From contig CAJUNS010000001.1 of assembly GCA_910587995.1 (NCBI GenBank), forward strand, positions 62,001 to 126,000: 64,000 nucleotides of DNA, written 5' to 3'. The notes under the pieces are model-generated. The model did no database searches, had not been told where the DNA came from, and worked only from the letters and a program-made list of their open reading frames with translations. This document shows, piece by piece, positions 8,073-17,314 of the stretch (the stretch's first letter is position 1; every line of letters begins with the position of its first letter). Made by a program: the position numbers and the translations under genes. The DNA comes from an uncultured Oscillospiraceae bacterium (GTDB lineage: Bacteria; Bacillota_A; Clostridia; Oscillospirales; Acutalibacteraceae).

Positions 8073-8858
8073 ATGCTGTGCAGCGAGTTCGACCCGGAGC
8101 GCCGGGCCATCATCAACCCAGAGGACTGCTATCAGCCCGTTGAGGGCTTCCCTGAGATCTGTATCGGGATTTTTTCCAAGCCCATTATGGAATGGATTCT
8201 GGAAACCTACGGCGGGGAAGAGGTCAGCCATTTCGGCTGCTGCATTGGGGCCATACCCGTTTATAAAATCAAGGCCCATGGCACAGAGGCGGCGGTGTTC
8301 ATGCCCCTGGTGGGCGGGCCGGGCGCGGCCACGACCATTGAGGAGTGCATCCCCCAGGGCGGGAAATACTTTGTGTATTTCGGCGCCGCCGGGGTGCTGC
8401 AAAAGGGCGTGTCCCACGGCAAGCTTCTGCTGCCCACCGCCGCCGTGCGGGACGAGGGGCTCTCCTACCACTACCTGCCCCCGGCGGACGAAGTGGAGCT
8501 GGACCCCCTGAGCGTGTCCGCCTGCCGGGAGGCCCTGGAAAGCCTGGGCGTGCCCTATGTCCAGGGCAAGACCTGGACCACGGACGCTTTTTATCGGGAG
8601 ACCCGGCAGAAAGCCGCCCGCCGCCGGGAGCAGGGCTGCGTCTTTGTGGAGATGGAGTGCGCCAGCTTGGCGGCGGTTGCCCAGTTCCGGGGGGTACCAT
8701 TTGCTGAGTTTTTCTATGCCACAGACACCGTGGACGACGCGGGATGGGACAGCGGAGTTCTCCACGAAAAGGGCCGGGGCCTGGAGGATGTCTGCTTCCG
8801 GGCCGCGGTGGAGACCGGCAAGAACATGGCCGCGCAGGCTGCGCGGGGAAAGGACTGA
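8073..8858 (+). CDS. Nucleoside phosphorylase (PNP/UDP family)
   Basis: 261-aa enzyme of the purine/uridine phosphorylase superfamily, which cleaves nucleosides with phosphate to base and (deoxy)ribose-1-phosphate. Visible features: YFVYFGAAGVLQ (the GxAG phosphate/base region), a Trp-Thr-Thr-Asp-Ala-Phe-Tyr-Arg-Glu-Thr segment near residue 168, and FVEMECASLAAVA, the MEC/ME signature of the ribose-binding site typical of uridine-phosphorylase-like members. Whether the substrate is uridine or a purine nucleoside cannot be decided. ATG at 8073 has AAGGAGGG at 8 nt; the longer frame begins inside the mobile element and is rejected. With the next small gene it separates gdpP from rplI. Confidence 0.8.
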   Translation: MLCSEFDPERRAIINPEDCYQPVEGFPEICIGIFSKPIMEWILETYGGEEVSHFGCCIGAIPVYKIKAHGTEAAVFMPLVGGPGAATTIEECIPQGGKYFVYFGAAGVLQKGVSHGKLLLPTAAVRDEGLSYHYLPPADEVELDPLSVSACREALESLGVPYVQGKTWTTDAFYRETRQKAARRREQGCVFVEMECASLAAVAQFRGVPFAEFFYATDTVDDAGWDSGVLHEKGRGLEDVCFRAAVETGKNMAAQAARGKD

Positions 8859-8863
8859 CCGCT

Positions 8864-9124
8864 TTGTATATTATGTCTCAGGACGGGCAGACCCTGGGAA
8901 AGTACCAGCTGCTCACCATAAAGAAAATATTTGGCGGCAGGAAGGAAGAACAGTGGGGCCTGTACGGCTACTGCCCCACCGGCAGCGCGGACCGGGCGCT
9001 GTTTTTAGAGCCCATTATTGCCCAGTACCCCAGCAAGGACCGGGCCCAGCAGGAGCTGGACGCTGTTTTCACGGCCATAGAGAGCGGGCGGCCCACATAC
9101 CGGTTAAAGCAAAATATAGAATAG
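8864..9124 (+). CDS. Small conserved-looking hypothetical protein (86 aa)
   Basis: Unrecognised. It starts 5 bp after the phosphorylase stop, at TTG (8864) with AAAGGA upstream; an ATG three codons later is possible but lacks a ribosome site. The product is soluble, with GKYQLLTIKKIFGG and a C-terminal helix-like stretch (KDRAQQELDAVFTAIESGR). No signal peptide, membrane helix or metal motif. It resembles small single-domain proteins that read as a short beta sheet plus helix. Followed after 28 bp by rplI, so likely in the same transcript. Confidence 0.65.
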   Translation: MYIMSQDGQTLGKYQLLTIKKIFGGRKEEQWGLYGYCPTGSADRALFLEPIIAQYPSKDRAQQELDAVFTAIESGRPTYRLKQNIE

Positions 9125-9152
9125 ACTTTTCTTAGAAAGGAAGAGAATCATA

Positions 9153-9599
9153 ATGAAAGTAATTCTTATGCAGGACGTAAAAAGCATTGGCAAAAAAGGC
9201 GAGCTTAAAGAGGTCTCCGACGGCTACGCCCGGAACTTCCTCCTGCCCCGAAAGCTGGCCAAAGAGGCCAATGCCCAGGCTATGAACGAGTTTAAAAACG
9301 CCGAGGCCGCCAAAGAGTACAAGGTAAAGGTGGAGACCGAAAAAGCCCAGGAAAACGCCAAGGCCCTCTCGGGCAAGACGGTGAAAATCTCCGCCAAGGC
9401 CGGCCAGAACGGCAAGCTCTTCGGGTCTGTTACCGCCAAGGAGCTGGCCGAGGAGATCGGCCGGCAGTACGGCGTGGAAGTGGACAAGCGCAAGATTGTG
9501 CTGGAAAACGACATTAAGGCTTTTGGAACCTACTCCTTTGACCTGAAGTTCTACAACGGCATCACCGCCACGATGAGCGTGGTGGTCTGCGAGGCGTAA
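9153..9599 (+). CDS. rplI: 50S ribosomal protein L9
   Basis: 148 aa, full length for bL9. It begins MKVILMQDVKSIGKKGE and carries the signature GYARNFLLPRKLA, the N-terminal 23S rRNA-binding domain, then a long charged helix and a C-terminal domain. ATG with AGAAAGGAAG upstream. It sits directly before dnaB, the standard Firmicutes arrangement. Confidence 0.98.
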   Translation: MKVILMQDVKSIGKKGELKEVSDGYARNFLLPRKLAKEANAQAMNEFKNAEAAKEYKVKVETEKAQENAKALSGKTVKISAKAGQNGKLFGSVTAKELAEEIGRQYGVEVDKRKIVLENDIKAFGTYSFDLKFYNGITATMSVVVCEA

Positions 9600-9629
9600 G
9601 GCCAGAGGCGGCAAGAGGAGGGCGGACCA

Positions 9630-11015
9630 GTGGATTATGAACGGGAGAATTATCTGAATACCCCGGCCCAGCCCGGGATGCAGATGCCCTTTAGCCTAGA
9701 GGCGGAGCAATCGGTGCTGGGTGCGGTGCTGCTGGACCCGGAATGCCTCTCGGTGGTGGCGGAAATCCTGCCCCGGGCCGAGTATTTTTACGCGGTAAAC
9801 AACCAGCTTATCTATGGGGCCATGCTGGAAATGTTCACCCTGGGCCAGCCGGTGGACTTTGTCACCGTGCTGGAAAAGCTGCGGGATGTGAAGGAGTTCG
9901 ACCGGGAGACCGGCCGGGTCTATCTGGCCCAGCTGGCCCAGCTGGTGCCCTCCCTCAGCAATGTGGAGGTGTATGCGGGCATTGTCCGGGACCGGTACGA
10001 TGTGCGCACCCTGATGCAGGCCGCCCGGGGCATTTTGGACGACGCCACCTCCGGGGCGGAAGAGTCCTCCCTGCTGCTGGATTCCGCCGAACAGCGCATC
10101 TATGAGATCCGCCGGGGCAAGGCCGTACAGGGCCTGCAGCCTGTGCGGGAGATCCTTTTGGAGACCTTTGACCGGCTGGATCTGCTGAACTCCCCGGACC
10201 GGGACAAGTACCGGGGCATTCCCACAGGCATCAGTCTGCTGGACAGCACCATTACCGGCCTGAACCGCTCGGACTTGATTGTGCTGGCCGCCCGGCCCGG
10301 CGTGGGCAAAACCAGCTTCGGGCTGAACATCGCCCGCCACGCGGCCATTACCTCCAAAAAGCGGGTGGCCTTTTTCTCCCTGGAAATGGGCAAGGAGCAG
10401 CTCTGCTCCCGCCTGCTTTCCACAGAGGCCTCGGTGGAGGGCACCAAGCTGCGCAGCGGGGACCTTTCCAACGACGAGTGGACCCGGCTTATTGAGGCGG
10501 GGGACATTCTCAGCGGCTCGGAAATGTATTTCGACGATGTGCCCGGCGTCACTGTGCCGGAGATTAAGGCCAAGGTGCGGCGGCTGAAAAACGTAGACCT
10601 GGTGATCATCGACTATTTGCAGCTGATGACCAGCGCCAAGCGCATTGACAACCGGGTGAACGAGGTGGCGGAAATTACCCGCAGCTTGAAAATTATGGCC
10701 AAGGAGCTGGATGTGCCGGTCATTGCCATGTCCCAGCTGCGCCGTCCTACGGACCGCTCGAAGGACCACCGGCCGGGCCTTTCCGAGCTGCGGGACTCGG
10801 GCTCCATTGAGCAGGACGCGGACATTGTCATCTTCCTCCACCGGGAGGCCTACAACGCCGCCAGCGAGGGGGGCGAGGTGACGGAGGACATGGACACCAG
10901 CGCCGCGGAGATTATTGTGGCCAAAAACCGACACGGCGCCACCATCGATGTGCCTGTCCACTGGCAGCCGGAGTACATGCGCTTTACCTCCCGGGAGGTG
11001 ATCCGCCATGCCTGA
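9630..11015 (+). CDS. dnaB: Replicative DNA helicase DnaB
   Basis: Hexameric helicase (461 aa) that unwinds DNA at the replication fork. The N-terminal primase-interacting domain begins PFSLEAEQSVLGAVLLDPE. The RecA-like motor has Walker A in AARPGVGKTSFGLN near residue 220, Walker B VDLVIIDYLQLM, and LRDSGSIEQDADIVIFLHR. GTG start at 9630 with AGGAGGG upstream. Its 3' end overlaps tilS by 8 bp. Confidence 0.97.
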   Translation: MDYERENYLNTPAQPGMQMPFSLEAEQSVLGAVLLDPECLSVVAEILPRAEYFYAVNNQLIYGAMLEMFTLGQPVDFVTVLEKLRDVKEFDRETGRVYLAQLAQLVPSLSNVEVYAGIVRDRYDVRTLMQAARGILDDATSGAEESSLLLDSAEQRIYEIRRGKAVQGLQPVREILLETFDRLDLLNSPDRDKYRGIPTGISLLDSTITGLNRSDLIVLAARPGVGKTSFGLNIARHAAITSKKRVAFFSLEMGKEQLCSRLLSTEASVEGTKLRSGDLSNDEWTRLIEAGDILSGSEMYFDDVPGVTVPEIKAKVRRLKNVDLVIIDYLQLMTSAKRIDNRVNEVAEITRSLKIMAKELDVPVIAMSQLRRPTDRSKDHRPGLSELRDSGSIEQDADIVIFLHREAYNAASEGGEVTEDMDTSAAEIIVAKNRHGATIDVPVHWQPEYMRFTSREVIRHA

Positions 11016-12348
11016 GCGGCCCCTGCTGCCTGGGGCCAGTTTAGAGGGCCTGCCAGAGTCTGGCAGGCTGGTGGTGGGCTATTCCGGCGGGGCGGATTCC
11101 ACCGCTTTGGCCCACTGGCTGATGGGACAAGTTCCCCGGGAGCGGATCCTTTTGGCCCATGTAAACCACATGCTCCGGGGGGCCGAGGCGGACCGGGACC
11201 AGGCCTTTGCCCAGGCCTTTGCCAAAAGCCAGGGGCTGGCCATCCAGGTGCTGCGGGAGGACGTGGCCAAGCTGGCCCGGGACAGGGGCCAGGGCTTGGA
11301 GGAATGCGGCCGGGAGGTTCGGTACGGCTTTTTCCACCGGCTGGCCTCTGGGGAACAGGACCGCATCCTCACCGCCCACAACGCGGATGATAATGCGGAG
11401 ACCTTGCTGCTCAACCTTTGCCGGGGAGCCGCTTTGGAGGGCCTCTGCGGTATTCCCCGGCAGCGGGGCAAGCTTTTGCGTCCTCTGCTGGATGTGGAGC
11501 GCAAGGCGGTTGAGGCCTACTGCCAGGCCCAGGGCTTGGCTTTCGTCACAGACAGCTCCAATTTTTCCGACGCATTTGCCCGCAACCGGGTGCGGCACAG
11601 CATTCTGCCAGTGCTGCGGGAGCTGAACCCCCGGTTCATTCAAGGGGCGGGCCACACCATGGCCTTGCTGGGCGCGGACCGGGACTATCTGAAGTCCCAG
11701 ACCCAGGCGCTGCTGGCCAGGGCGCGGAATCTCTGGGGCCTGGAAGCCTCCTCTTTGCGGGCCGCGCCGGAGGCTCTGGGGCGCCGGGCGCTGAAGCTCT
11801 TTTTAGAAGAGGCTGGCTGCGGCTCCTTGGAAAAGAAGCATCTGGACCAGGCCTGGGCCGCGCTGGCGCAAGGCGGCCGCCTGGACCTGCCCGGGGGAAC
11901 CGTCCTTACTTGCGCCCAAGGCGTGCTGTGGGCCGGGCGCGCGGCTTTGCCGGAGCCCTATGATTTCCCGGTGAAATTGGGAGAAAACCCGCTGCCTGGG
12001 GGAAAAATTCTAGTATTGGAGAAAAAAAGCCGGGCAGAACTTGAAAAACCGGAAAAAATTCAAAATTTGTTATTCAAAAACGCGCTGGACTGTGATATAA
12101 TGACAGGAACTCTAAGAGTGCGTTCCCGCCGGGCCGGAGACCGGTTTGCCCCGGCATGCCGGGGGCTGAGCAAGCCCCTCAAGCAGGTCCTGCAGGAGCT
12201 GCGGGTACCCGCCCCTCTTCGAAGCCAGGTCCCTTTGCTGGCCTGGGGCCAGGAGCTTGTTTGGGTGCAGGGGGCCGGCGCGGGAGAGCGCCTGCGGGTG
12301 CGGGAGGAAACCAGAAATGTGTGGACCGTCGCGGTCCGCCAGGGATAA
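11008..12348 (+). CDS. tilS: tRNA(Ile)-lysidine synthase
   Basis: Modifies C34 of the AUA-reading tRNA-Ile to lysidine. The N-type ATP pyrophosphatase P-loop is VVGYSGGADSTALAHWL (SGGxDS) near residue 22, with HMLRGAEADRD and NADDNAETLLLNL downstream. The C-terminal part (RSRRAGDRFAP, LKQVLQELRVP) fits the TilS C-terminal domain. At 446 aa it is close to family length. It overlaps the dnaB end by 8 bp and is followed by hpt and ftsH, the conserved tilS-hpt-ftsH order. Confidence 0.95.
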   Translation: MPERPLLPGASLEGLPESGRLVVGYSGGADSTALAHWLMGQVPRERILLAHVNHMLRGAEADRDQAFAQAFAKSQGLAIQVLREDVAKLARDRGQGLEECGREVRYGFFHRLASGEQDRILTAHNADDNAETLLLNLCRGAALEGLCGIPRQRGKLLRPLLDVERKAVEAYCQAQGLAFVTDSSNFSDAFARNRVRHSILPVLRELNPRFIQGAGHTMALLGADRDYLKSQTQALLARARNLWGLEASSLRAAPEALGRRALKLFLEEAGCGSLEKKHLDQAWAALAQGGRLDLPGGTVLTCAQGVLWAGRAALPEPYDFPVKLGENPLPGGKILVLEKKSRAELEKPEKIQNLLFKNALDCDIMTGTLRVRSRRAGDRFAPACRGLSKPLKQVLQELRVPAPLRSQVPLLAWGQELVWVQGAGAGERLRVREETRNVWTVAVRQG

Positions 12349-12363
12349 GGAGAGGGATTGGAT

Positions 12364-12933
12364 ATGGTGGAAGAAAAAACAATGCTGGACGACATTGAGC
12401 GGGAGCTTTTCACCAAAGAGGAGCTGGCCGCCATTGTCTCTCGGATGGGCCGGGAGATCAGCTGGGACTATAAAGGCAAAAACCTGCTGCTGGTCAGCGT
12501 GCTCAAGGGTTCGGTGGTCTTTATGGCCGACCTAATGCGGGCCATCACTTTGCCCCTGGGCATAGACTTTATGGTGGTTTCCAGCTATGGCAAGGGCGTA
12601 AAAACCACCGGCGTGGTGAAAATCGTGCTGGACTTGAACATTCCCCTGGAAGAATATGACCTGCTTATTGTGGAGGATATTTTGGACAGCGGCAAAACGC
12701 TGCATTACCTGATGGAGGTGCTGGGGGCCCGAAACCCCAAAAGCATCCGCATTTGTACCCTGTTTGACAAACCGGAACGCCGGGAGGCGGAAGTGAGCCC
12801 CACCTATGTGGGGGCGCGCATTCCGGATGCGTTTATTGTGGGGTACGGCCTGGATTACGCGGGAAAATACCGCAATCTGCCGTTTGTGGGCGTACTAAAG
12901 CCCCAGGTGTACGGCGAACCGGTTGAAAAATAA
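12364..12933 (+). CDS. hpt: Hypoxanthine phosphoribosyltransferase
   Basis: Purine salvage enzyme making IMP/GMP from hypoxanthine/guanine and PRPP; 189 aa. The PRPP-binding loop is LLIVEDILDSGKTLHYL, and the C-terminal base-binding region includes FIVGYGLDYAGKYRNLP. ATG at 12364 is preceded by GGAGAGG; TTG at 12358 is an alternative with tight spacing. It sits between tilS and ftsH. Confidence 0.95.
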   Translation: MVEEKTMLDDIERELFTKEELAAIVSRMGREISWDYKGKNLLLVSVLKGSVVFMADLMRAITLPLGIDFMVVSSYGKGVKTTGVVKIVLDLNIPLEEYDLLIVEDILDSGKTLHYLMEVLGARNPKSIRICTLFDKPERREAEVSPTYVGARIPDAFIVGYGLDYAGKYRNLPFVGVLKPQVYGEPVEK

Positions 12934-12987
12934 CCGTGTTTGCCGTGCCGGAAAACGGCGGGCGGAAGCAAATAGGAGGGCAAATCT

Positions 12988-14985
12988 TTGGACGGCAACA
13001 ATGGCAAAAAACTGCGAAACCTTCTGCTGTACATCGGCATTCCGGTGGTGGTGCTTTTCATCATCATCTTCCTGTTCAGCAACCGGAACCCGCAGGGAGC
13101 GAACTACAAGTATTCGGACATTTTGGACTACTTTGAAAACCAGCGGGTGACCGAGTACTCCTTGAACCTGGGCACCGGCGAGATGGTCATGAAGCTGGAC
13201 GACGGCTCCGTGGTCGGCTTTGTCATGCCCAGCGTGGACCTGTTCTACCGCTATGCCGGGGATGACATCGAGGCTTATAACGAGGCCCATCCCAATGAGA
13301 AAATGGTGCAGGATGTGACCAGGCCGGCGGAAACCAGCTGGCTGATCAGCCTGCTGCCCACGCTGATTCTGTTTGGCGGGCTCATTTTCTTCTGGATCTT
13401 CATGATGCGGCATTTGGGCGGAGCCGGAGGCGGCGACAAACAGATGAACTTCGGCAAGGCCAAAATCAAGCAGATGAGCGATGAAAAGCGCAAGACCACC
13501 TTTGCGGACGTGGCCGGAGCGGACGAGGAAAAGGAAGAGCTGCGGGAGATTGTGGAGTTTTTGAAGAATCCCTCCAAGTACAACTCCCTGGGCGCCCGCA
13601 TTCCCAAAGGCGTGCTGCTGGTGGGCCCTCCCGGCACTGGTAAAACCCTGCTGGCCCGGGCGGTAGCCGGAGAGGCGGGGGTGCCCTTCTTCTCCATTTC
13701 CGGCTCTGACTTTGTGGAGATGTTCGTGGGCGTGGGCGCGTCCCGCGTCCGTGACCTGTTTGACAAGGCCAAAAAGAATCATCCCTGCATCATCTTCATT
13801 GACGAGATTGACGCGGTGGGCCGCCAGAGAGGCGCTGGCCTGGGCGGCGGCCATGACGAGCGGGAGCAGACCTTGAACCAGCTGCTGGTGGAAATGGACG
13901 GTTTTGGCGCCAACGAGGGCGTGATTATGATTGCCGCCACCAACCGCCCGGATATTCTGGACCCCGCCCTGATGCGGCCGGGCCGCTTTGACCGCCAGGT
14001 CATGGTGGGCAGCCCGGACATTAAGGGCCGTGAAGAGATTCTGCGGGTCCATGCCAAGGGCAAGCCTTTGGCTCCCGATGTGGTGCTGGCTACCATTGCC
14101 AAGTCCACAGCGGGCTTTACCGGAGCGGACCTGGAGAACCTTTTAAACGAGGCCGCCCTGCTGGCCGCCCGGAAGAACCTAAAAGCCATTACTATGGTGG
14201 AGATTGAAGAGGCGACCATCAAAGTGGTGGTGGGCACGGAGAAAAAGAGCCGGGTTATGAGCGAGAAGGAGAAGAAGCTCACCGCCTATCACGAGGCGGG
14301 CCACGCCATCGCCTCCTATTACTGCAAAACCCAGGACCCCGTGCACCAGATCTCCATCATTCCCCGAGGCATGGCCGGAGGCTACACCATGCACCTGCCT
14401 ACCGAGGACCGGTCCTACCGCTCCCGCAATGAGATGCGGGAGGAGCTGGTGGTGCTTTTGGGTGGACGGGTGGCCGAAGCTCTGGTGTTGGACGACATCT
14501 CCACCGGGGCTTCCAGCGACATTGAGCGGGCCACAAAAATTGCCCGGGCCATGGTGACCAAATATGGCATGAGCGAGAAGCTGGGGCCCATCACCTATGG
14601 CTCCGATGGTTCCAATCCCTTCTTGGGCAAGGAGATGGGGCACATCAGCAACTATTCGGAGCAGACCGCCTCAGAGATTGACGAGGAGATTCAAAAGCTG
14701 ATTTCCACCGCCTACCAGCAGACGGAGATGATCCTGCGGGACCACATTGAAGAGCTGCACCGGTTGGCCGGGGTTCTGTACGAAAAGGAAAAGCTGGACG
14801 ACAAGGAGTTCCAGCTGGTTATGGACGGGACGCTGCTGCCCGGCGCCTCTCCCGCCCCTGCTTTGGAGGAGGGTAAGGACGCGCCTGAGCCAGAGACGCA
14901 GGCGCTTGGTGAAGGCTCCGCGGAAAGTGGAGATTCCACCAGCGGCCCTTCCCAAGCCTCCCCCGAAAAGGACGAAAACGCTTAA
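12988..14985 (+). CDS. ftsH: ATP-dependent zinc metalloprotease FtsH
   Basis: Membrane-anchored AAA+ protease (665 aa). TM1 is LLLYIGIPVVVLFIIIFLF at residues 10-30, followed by an external segment and TM2 (LLPTLILFGGLIFFWIFMM). Walker A VGPPGTGKTLLARA is near residue 212, Walker B IIFIDEIDAVG, SRH NRPDILDPALMRPGRFDRQ, and the zinc site YHEAGHAIA near residue 434. The last ~40 residues are acidic and low-complexity. TTG start at 12988 behind AGGAGG at 7 nt. A GC hairpin follows the stop. Confidence 0.97.
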   Translation: MDGNNGKKLRNLLLYIGIPVVVLFIIIFLFSNRNPQGANYKYSDILDYFENQRVTEYSLNLGTGEMVMKLDDGSVVGFVMPSVDLFYRYAGDDIEAYNEAHPNEKMVQDVTRPAETSWLISLLPTLILFGGLIFFWIFMMRHLGGAGGGDKQMNFGKAKIKQMSDEKRKTTFADVAGADEEKEELREIVEFLKNPSKYNSLGARIPKGVLLVGPPGTGKTLLARAVAGEAGVPFFSISGSDFVEMFVGVGASRVRDLFDKAKKNHPCIIFIDEIDAVGRQRGAGLGGGHDEREQTLNQLLVEMDGFGANEGVIMIAATNRPDILDPALMRPGRFDRQVMVGSPDIKGREEILRVHAKGKPLAPDVVLATIAKSTAGFTGADLENLLNEAALLAARKNLKAITMVEIEEATIKVVVGTEKKSRVMSEKEKKLTAYHEAGHAIASYYCKTQDPVHQISIIPRGMAGGYTMHLPTEDRSYRSRNEMREELVVLLGGRVAEALVLDDISTGASSDIERATKIARAMVTKYGMSEKLGPITYGSDGSNPFLGKEMGHISNYSEQTASEIDEEIQKLISTAYQQTEMILRDHIEELHRLAGVLYEKEKLDDKEFQLVMDGTLLPGASPAPALEEGKDAPEPETQALGEGSAESGDSTSGPSQASPEKDENA

Positions 14986-15013
14986 AGGCGAACATTCTGC
15001 CACGCGAAAGGAC

Positions 15014-15043
15014 CTGCCGTGATCCCACGGCAGGGCTTTTCTT
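15014..15043 (+). terminator. Terminator after ftsH
   Basis: CTGCCGTG/CACGGCAG stem with a 4-nt loop followed by GGCTTTTCTT, 28 bp past the ftsH stop. It ends the dnaB-ftsH transcript. Confidence 0.7.
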
Positions 15044-15134
15044 GTGCCAAGCGCCGCGGGGATCTGCGTCCCGCCGGTCCTCTTTCAAAACGTCCTTTGT
15101 GTCCGGTATCTTTCGCGAGAAAGGAATTAGATTC

Positions 15135-17117
15135 ATGCCAAAAAAGCCTGCATACGATAACGAAAGCATTCAAAGCCTTAAGGGCGCGGACCGGGTGCGC
15201 CTGCGCCCCGCTGTCATTTTTGGTTCCGACGGCATTGATGGCTGCCAGCACTCTGTGTTTGAAATTCTCTCCAACTCCATTGACGAGGCCCGAGAGGGCC
15301 GGGGCAGTGAAATTTCCGTCACCCGCTTTTTGGACCATTCAGTTCAAGTGGAGGACCACGGCAGCGGCATCCCTGTGGAATATAACGCCAGAGAGGAGCG
15401 CTACAACTGGGAGCTGGTATTCTGCGAGATGTACGCTGGCGGCAAGTACAACAACAGCTCTGGGGCAAACTACGAGTACTCTCTGGGGCTTAACGGCCTG
15501 GGCCTGTGCGCCACCCAGTACGCCGCCGAGTACATGGATGTGGACATCCGCCGGGACGGTTTCCGCTACACCCTGCGCTTTGAGCAGGGCGAGAACGTGG
15601 GTGGCCTGCAGAAGGAGCCCTACAAAAAAAAGGACACCGGCACTCTCATTAAGTGGAGGCCGGACATCCAGGTGTTCACGGACATTGACATTAGCGCCGA
15701 ATACTACATGGATGTGCTCAAGCGCCAGGCAGTGGTCAACGCGGGAGTCACCTTCCACTTTTTTAATGAGACCGCCCCCGGCGTGTTTGAGCAGACAGAT
15801 TTCTACTATGAAAACGGCATTTTGGACCATGCCCGGGAACTGGCTGGGGAGGACAGCCTGACCACCGTGCAGCTGTGGCAGAGTGAGAAACGGGTGAAGG
15901 ACCGGGCGGACATGCCGGAGTACAACACCAAAATCAACGTGGCGGCCGCTTTCTCCAATCGGGTGCATGTGACCGAGTATTACCACAACTCCAGCTGGCT
16001 GGAGCACGGCGGCGCGCCGGACAAGGCTGTGCGAAGCGCCTTTGTCAGCCAGATTGACAGCTACCTAAAGCAAAACGGCAAGTACAACAAGTCGGAGAGC
16101 AAGATTACCTTTCAGGATGTGGAGGACTGCCTGATTATTGTTATCTCCTCCTTCTCGACCCAGACCTCCTACGAAAACCAGACAAAAAAGGCCATCACCA
16201 ACAAGGGCATTCAAGAGGCCATGACCGAGATGCTCCGCCACAGCCTGGAGGTCTATTTCATCGAGAACCCCATGGACGCGGACAAAATTGCCGGGCAGGT
16301 GCTGGTCAACAAGCGCAGCCGGGAGGACGCGGAGAAAACCCGCCTCAACATTAAGACCAAGCTCACCGGTAAAATGGACATGGCCAACCGGGTGCAAAAG
16401 TTTGTGGACTGCCGCTCTAAGGACGTGAATGAGCGGGAGCTGTTTATCGTGGAGGGTGACTCGGCTTTGGGCTCGGTAAAACAGGCCCGGGACAGCAACT
16501 TTCAAGCGGTGATGCCCATTCGGGGTAAAATCCTCAACTGCCTAAAGGCTGACTATGACCGCATTTTCAAGTCGGACATTATTACAGACCTGATCCGGGT
16601 GCTGGGCTGCGGCGTCCAGGTGAAGACCAAGGCCAACAAAAACCTGGGCGTGTTTGATATCAACAACCTGCGGTGGAGCAAGATTATTTTCTGCACCGAC
16701 GCGGACGTGGATGGCTTTCATATCCGCACCCAGCTTCTCACCATGGTCTACCGCCTTACCCCGGCTCTGTTGGAGGCCGGAAAGGTCTACATTGCCGAGT
16801 CTCCGCTGTATGAAATTACCGCCAAGGACGAGACCTATTTTGCCTATGACGAGGGGGAAAAGGCGGAGTTTCTAAAAAAGCTGGAGGGCCAAAAGTACAC
16901 CATCCAGCGCTCCAAGGGCCTGGGCGAGAACGAGGCTGAAATGATGAGCCTGACCACCATGAACCCCAAAACCCGCCGCCTGATCAAGGTAAACCCTGGC
17001 GATGTGGAGGACGCGGCCCGCATGTTTGACGTGCTGCTGGGCGATGACCTGGCCAGCCGCAAGGACTACATCGCGGAGCACGGGGCGGAGTATACGGAAG
17101 ACCTGGACTTGAGCTGA
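15135..17117 (+). CDS. Type IIA topoisomerase ATPase subunit (ParE/GyrB-like, divergent)
   Basis: 660-aa GHKL-ATPase plus Toprim subunit. GHKL motifs: ILSNSIDEAREG (Mg/ATP Asn) and VEDHGSGIPV. Toprim motifs: IVEGDSALGSVKQARDSN and FCTDADVDGFHI. Standard GyrB/ParE have EGDSAGGSAKQGRDR; the Leu, Val and Ala substitutions here, and the later segment NCLKADYDRIFKSD, mark a divergent subgroup. It is followed after 197 bp by its A subunit, so the pair probably forms one heterotetramer distinct from the main gyrase. ATG at 15135 with AAAGGA upstream; the open frame extends further but without a ribosome site. Labels parE or gyrB would be guesses. Confidence 0.85.
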   Translation: MPKKPAYDNESIQSLKGADRVRLRPAVIFGSDGIDGCQHSVFEILSNSIDEAREGRGSEISVTRFLDHSVQVEDHGSGIPVEYNAREERYNWELVFCEMYAGGKYNNSSGANYEYSLGLNGLGLCATQYAAEYMDVDIRRDGFRYTLRFEQGENVGGLQKEPYKKKDTGTLIKWRPDIQVFTDIDISAEYYMDVLKRQAVVNAGVTFHFFNETAPGVFEQTDFYYENGILDHARELAGEDSLTTVQLWQSEKRVKDRADMPEYNTKINVAAAFSNRVHVTEYYHNSSWLEHGGAPDKAVRSAFVSQIDSYLKQNGKYNKSESKITFQDVEDCLIIVISSFSTQTSYENQTKKAITNKGIQEAMTEMLRHSLEVYFIENPMDADKIAGQVLVNKRSREDAEKTRLNIKTKLTGKMDMANRVQKFVDCRSKDVNERELFIVEGDSALGSVKQARDSNFQAVMPIRGKILNCLKADYDRIFKSDIITDLIRVLGCGVQVKTKANKNLGVFDINNLRWSKIIFCTDADVDGFHIRTQLLTMVYRLTPALLEAGKVYIAESPLYEITAKDETYFAYDEGEKAEFLKKLEGQKYTIQRSKGLGENEAEMMSLTTMNPKTRRLIKVNPGDVEDAARMFDVLLGDDLASRKDYIAEHGAEYTEDLDLS

Positions 17118-17314
17118 CCCGGCGTGCCCGCTGAACGGTGGAGTGCTCGACAGACGGCGGGAGAACTATACCGGCAAAACCATGCTGTTGGCTTGCCATA
17201 GGGGCGTGTGCCGGGCGGTTCGCGGCCTATTTTGCGTTGGGACCTATGGGGAATTTTCCGCTATTCCCCGGAAAACAACGCGTTAGCGGAATATGATGGA
17301 TAGCAGGTGAAAAT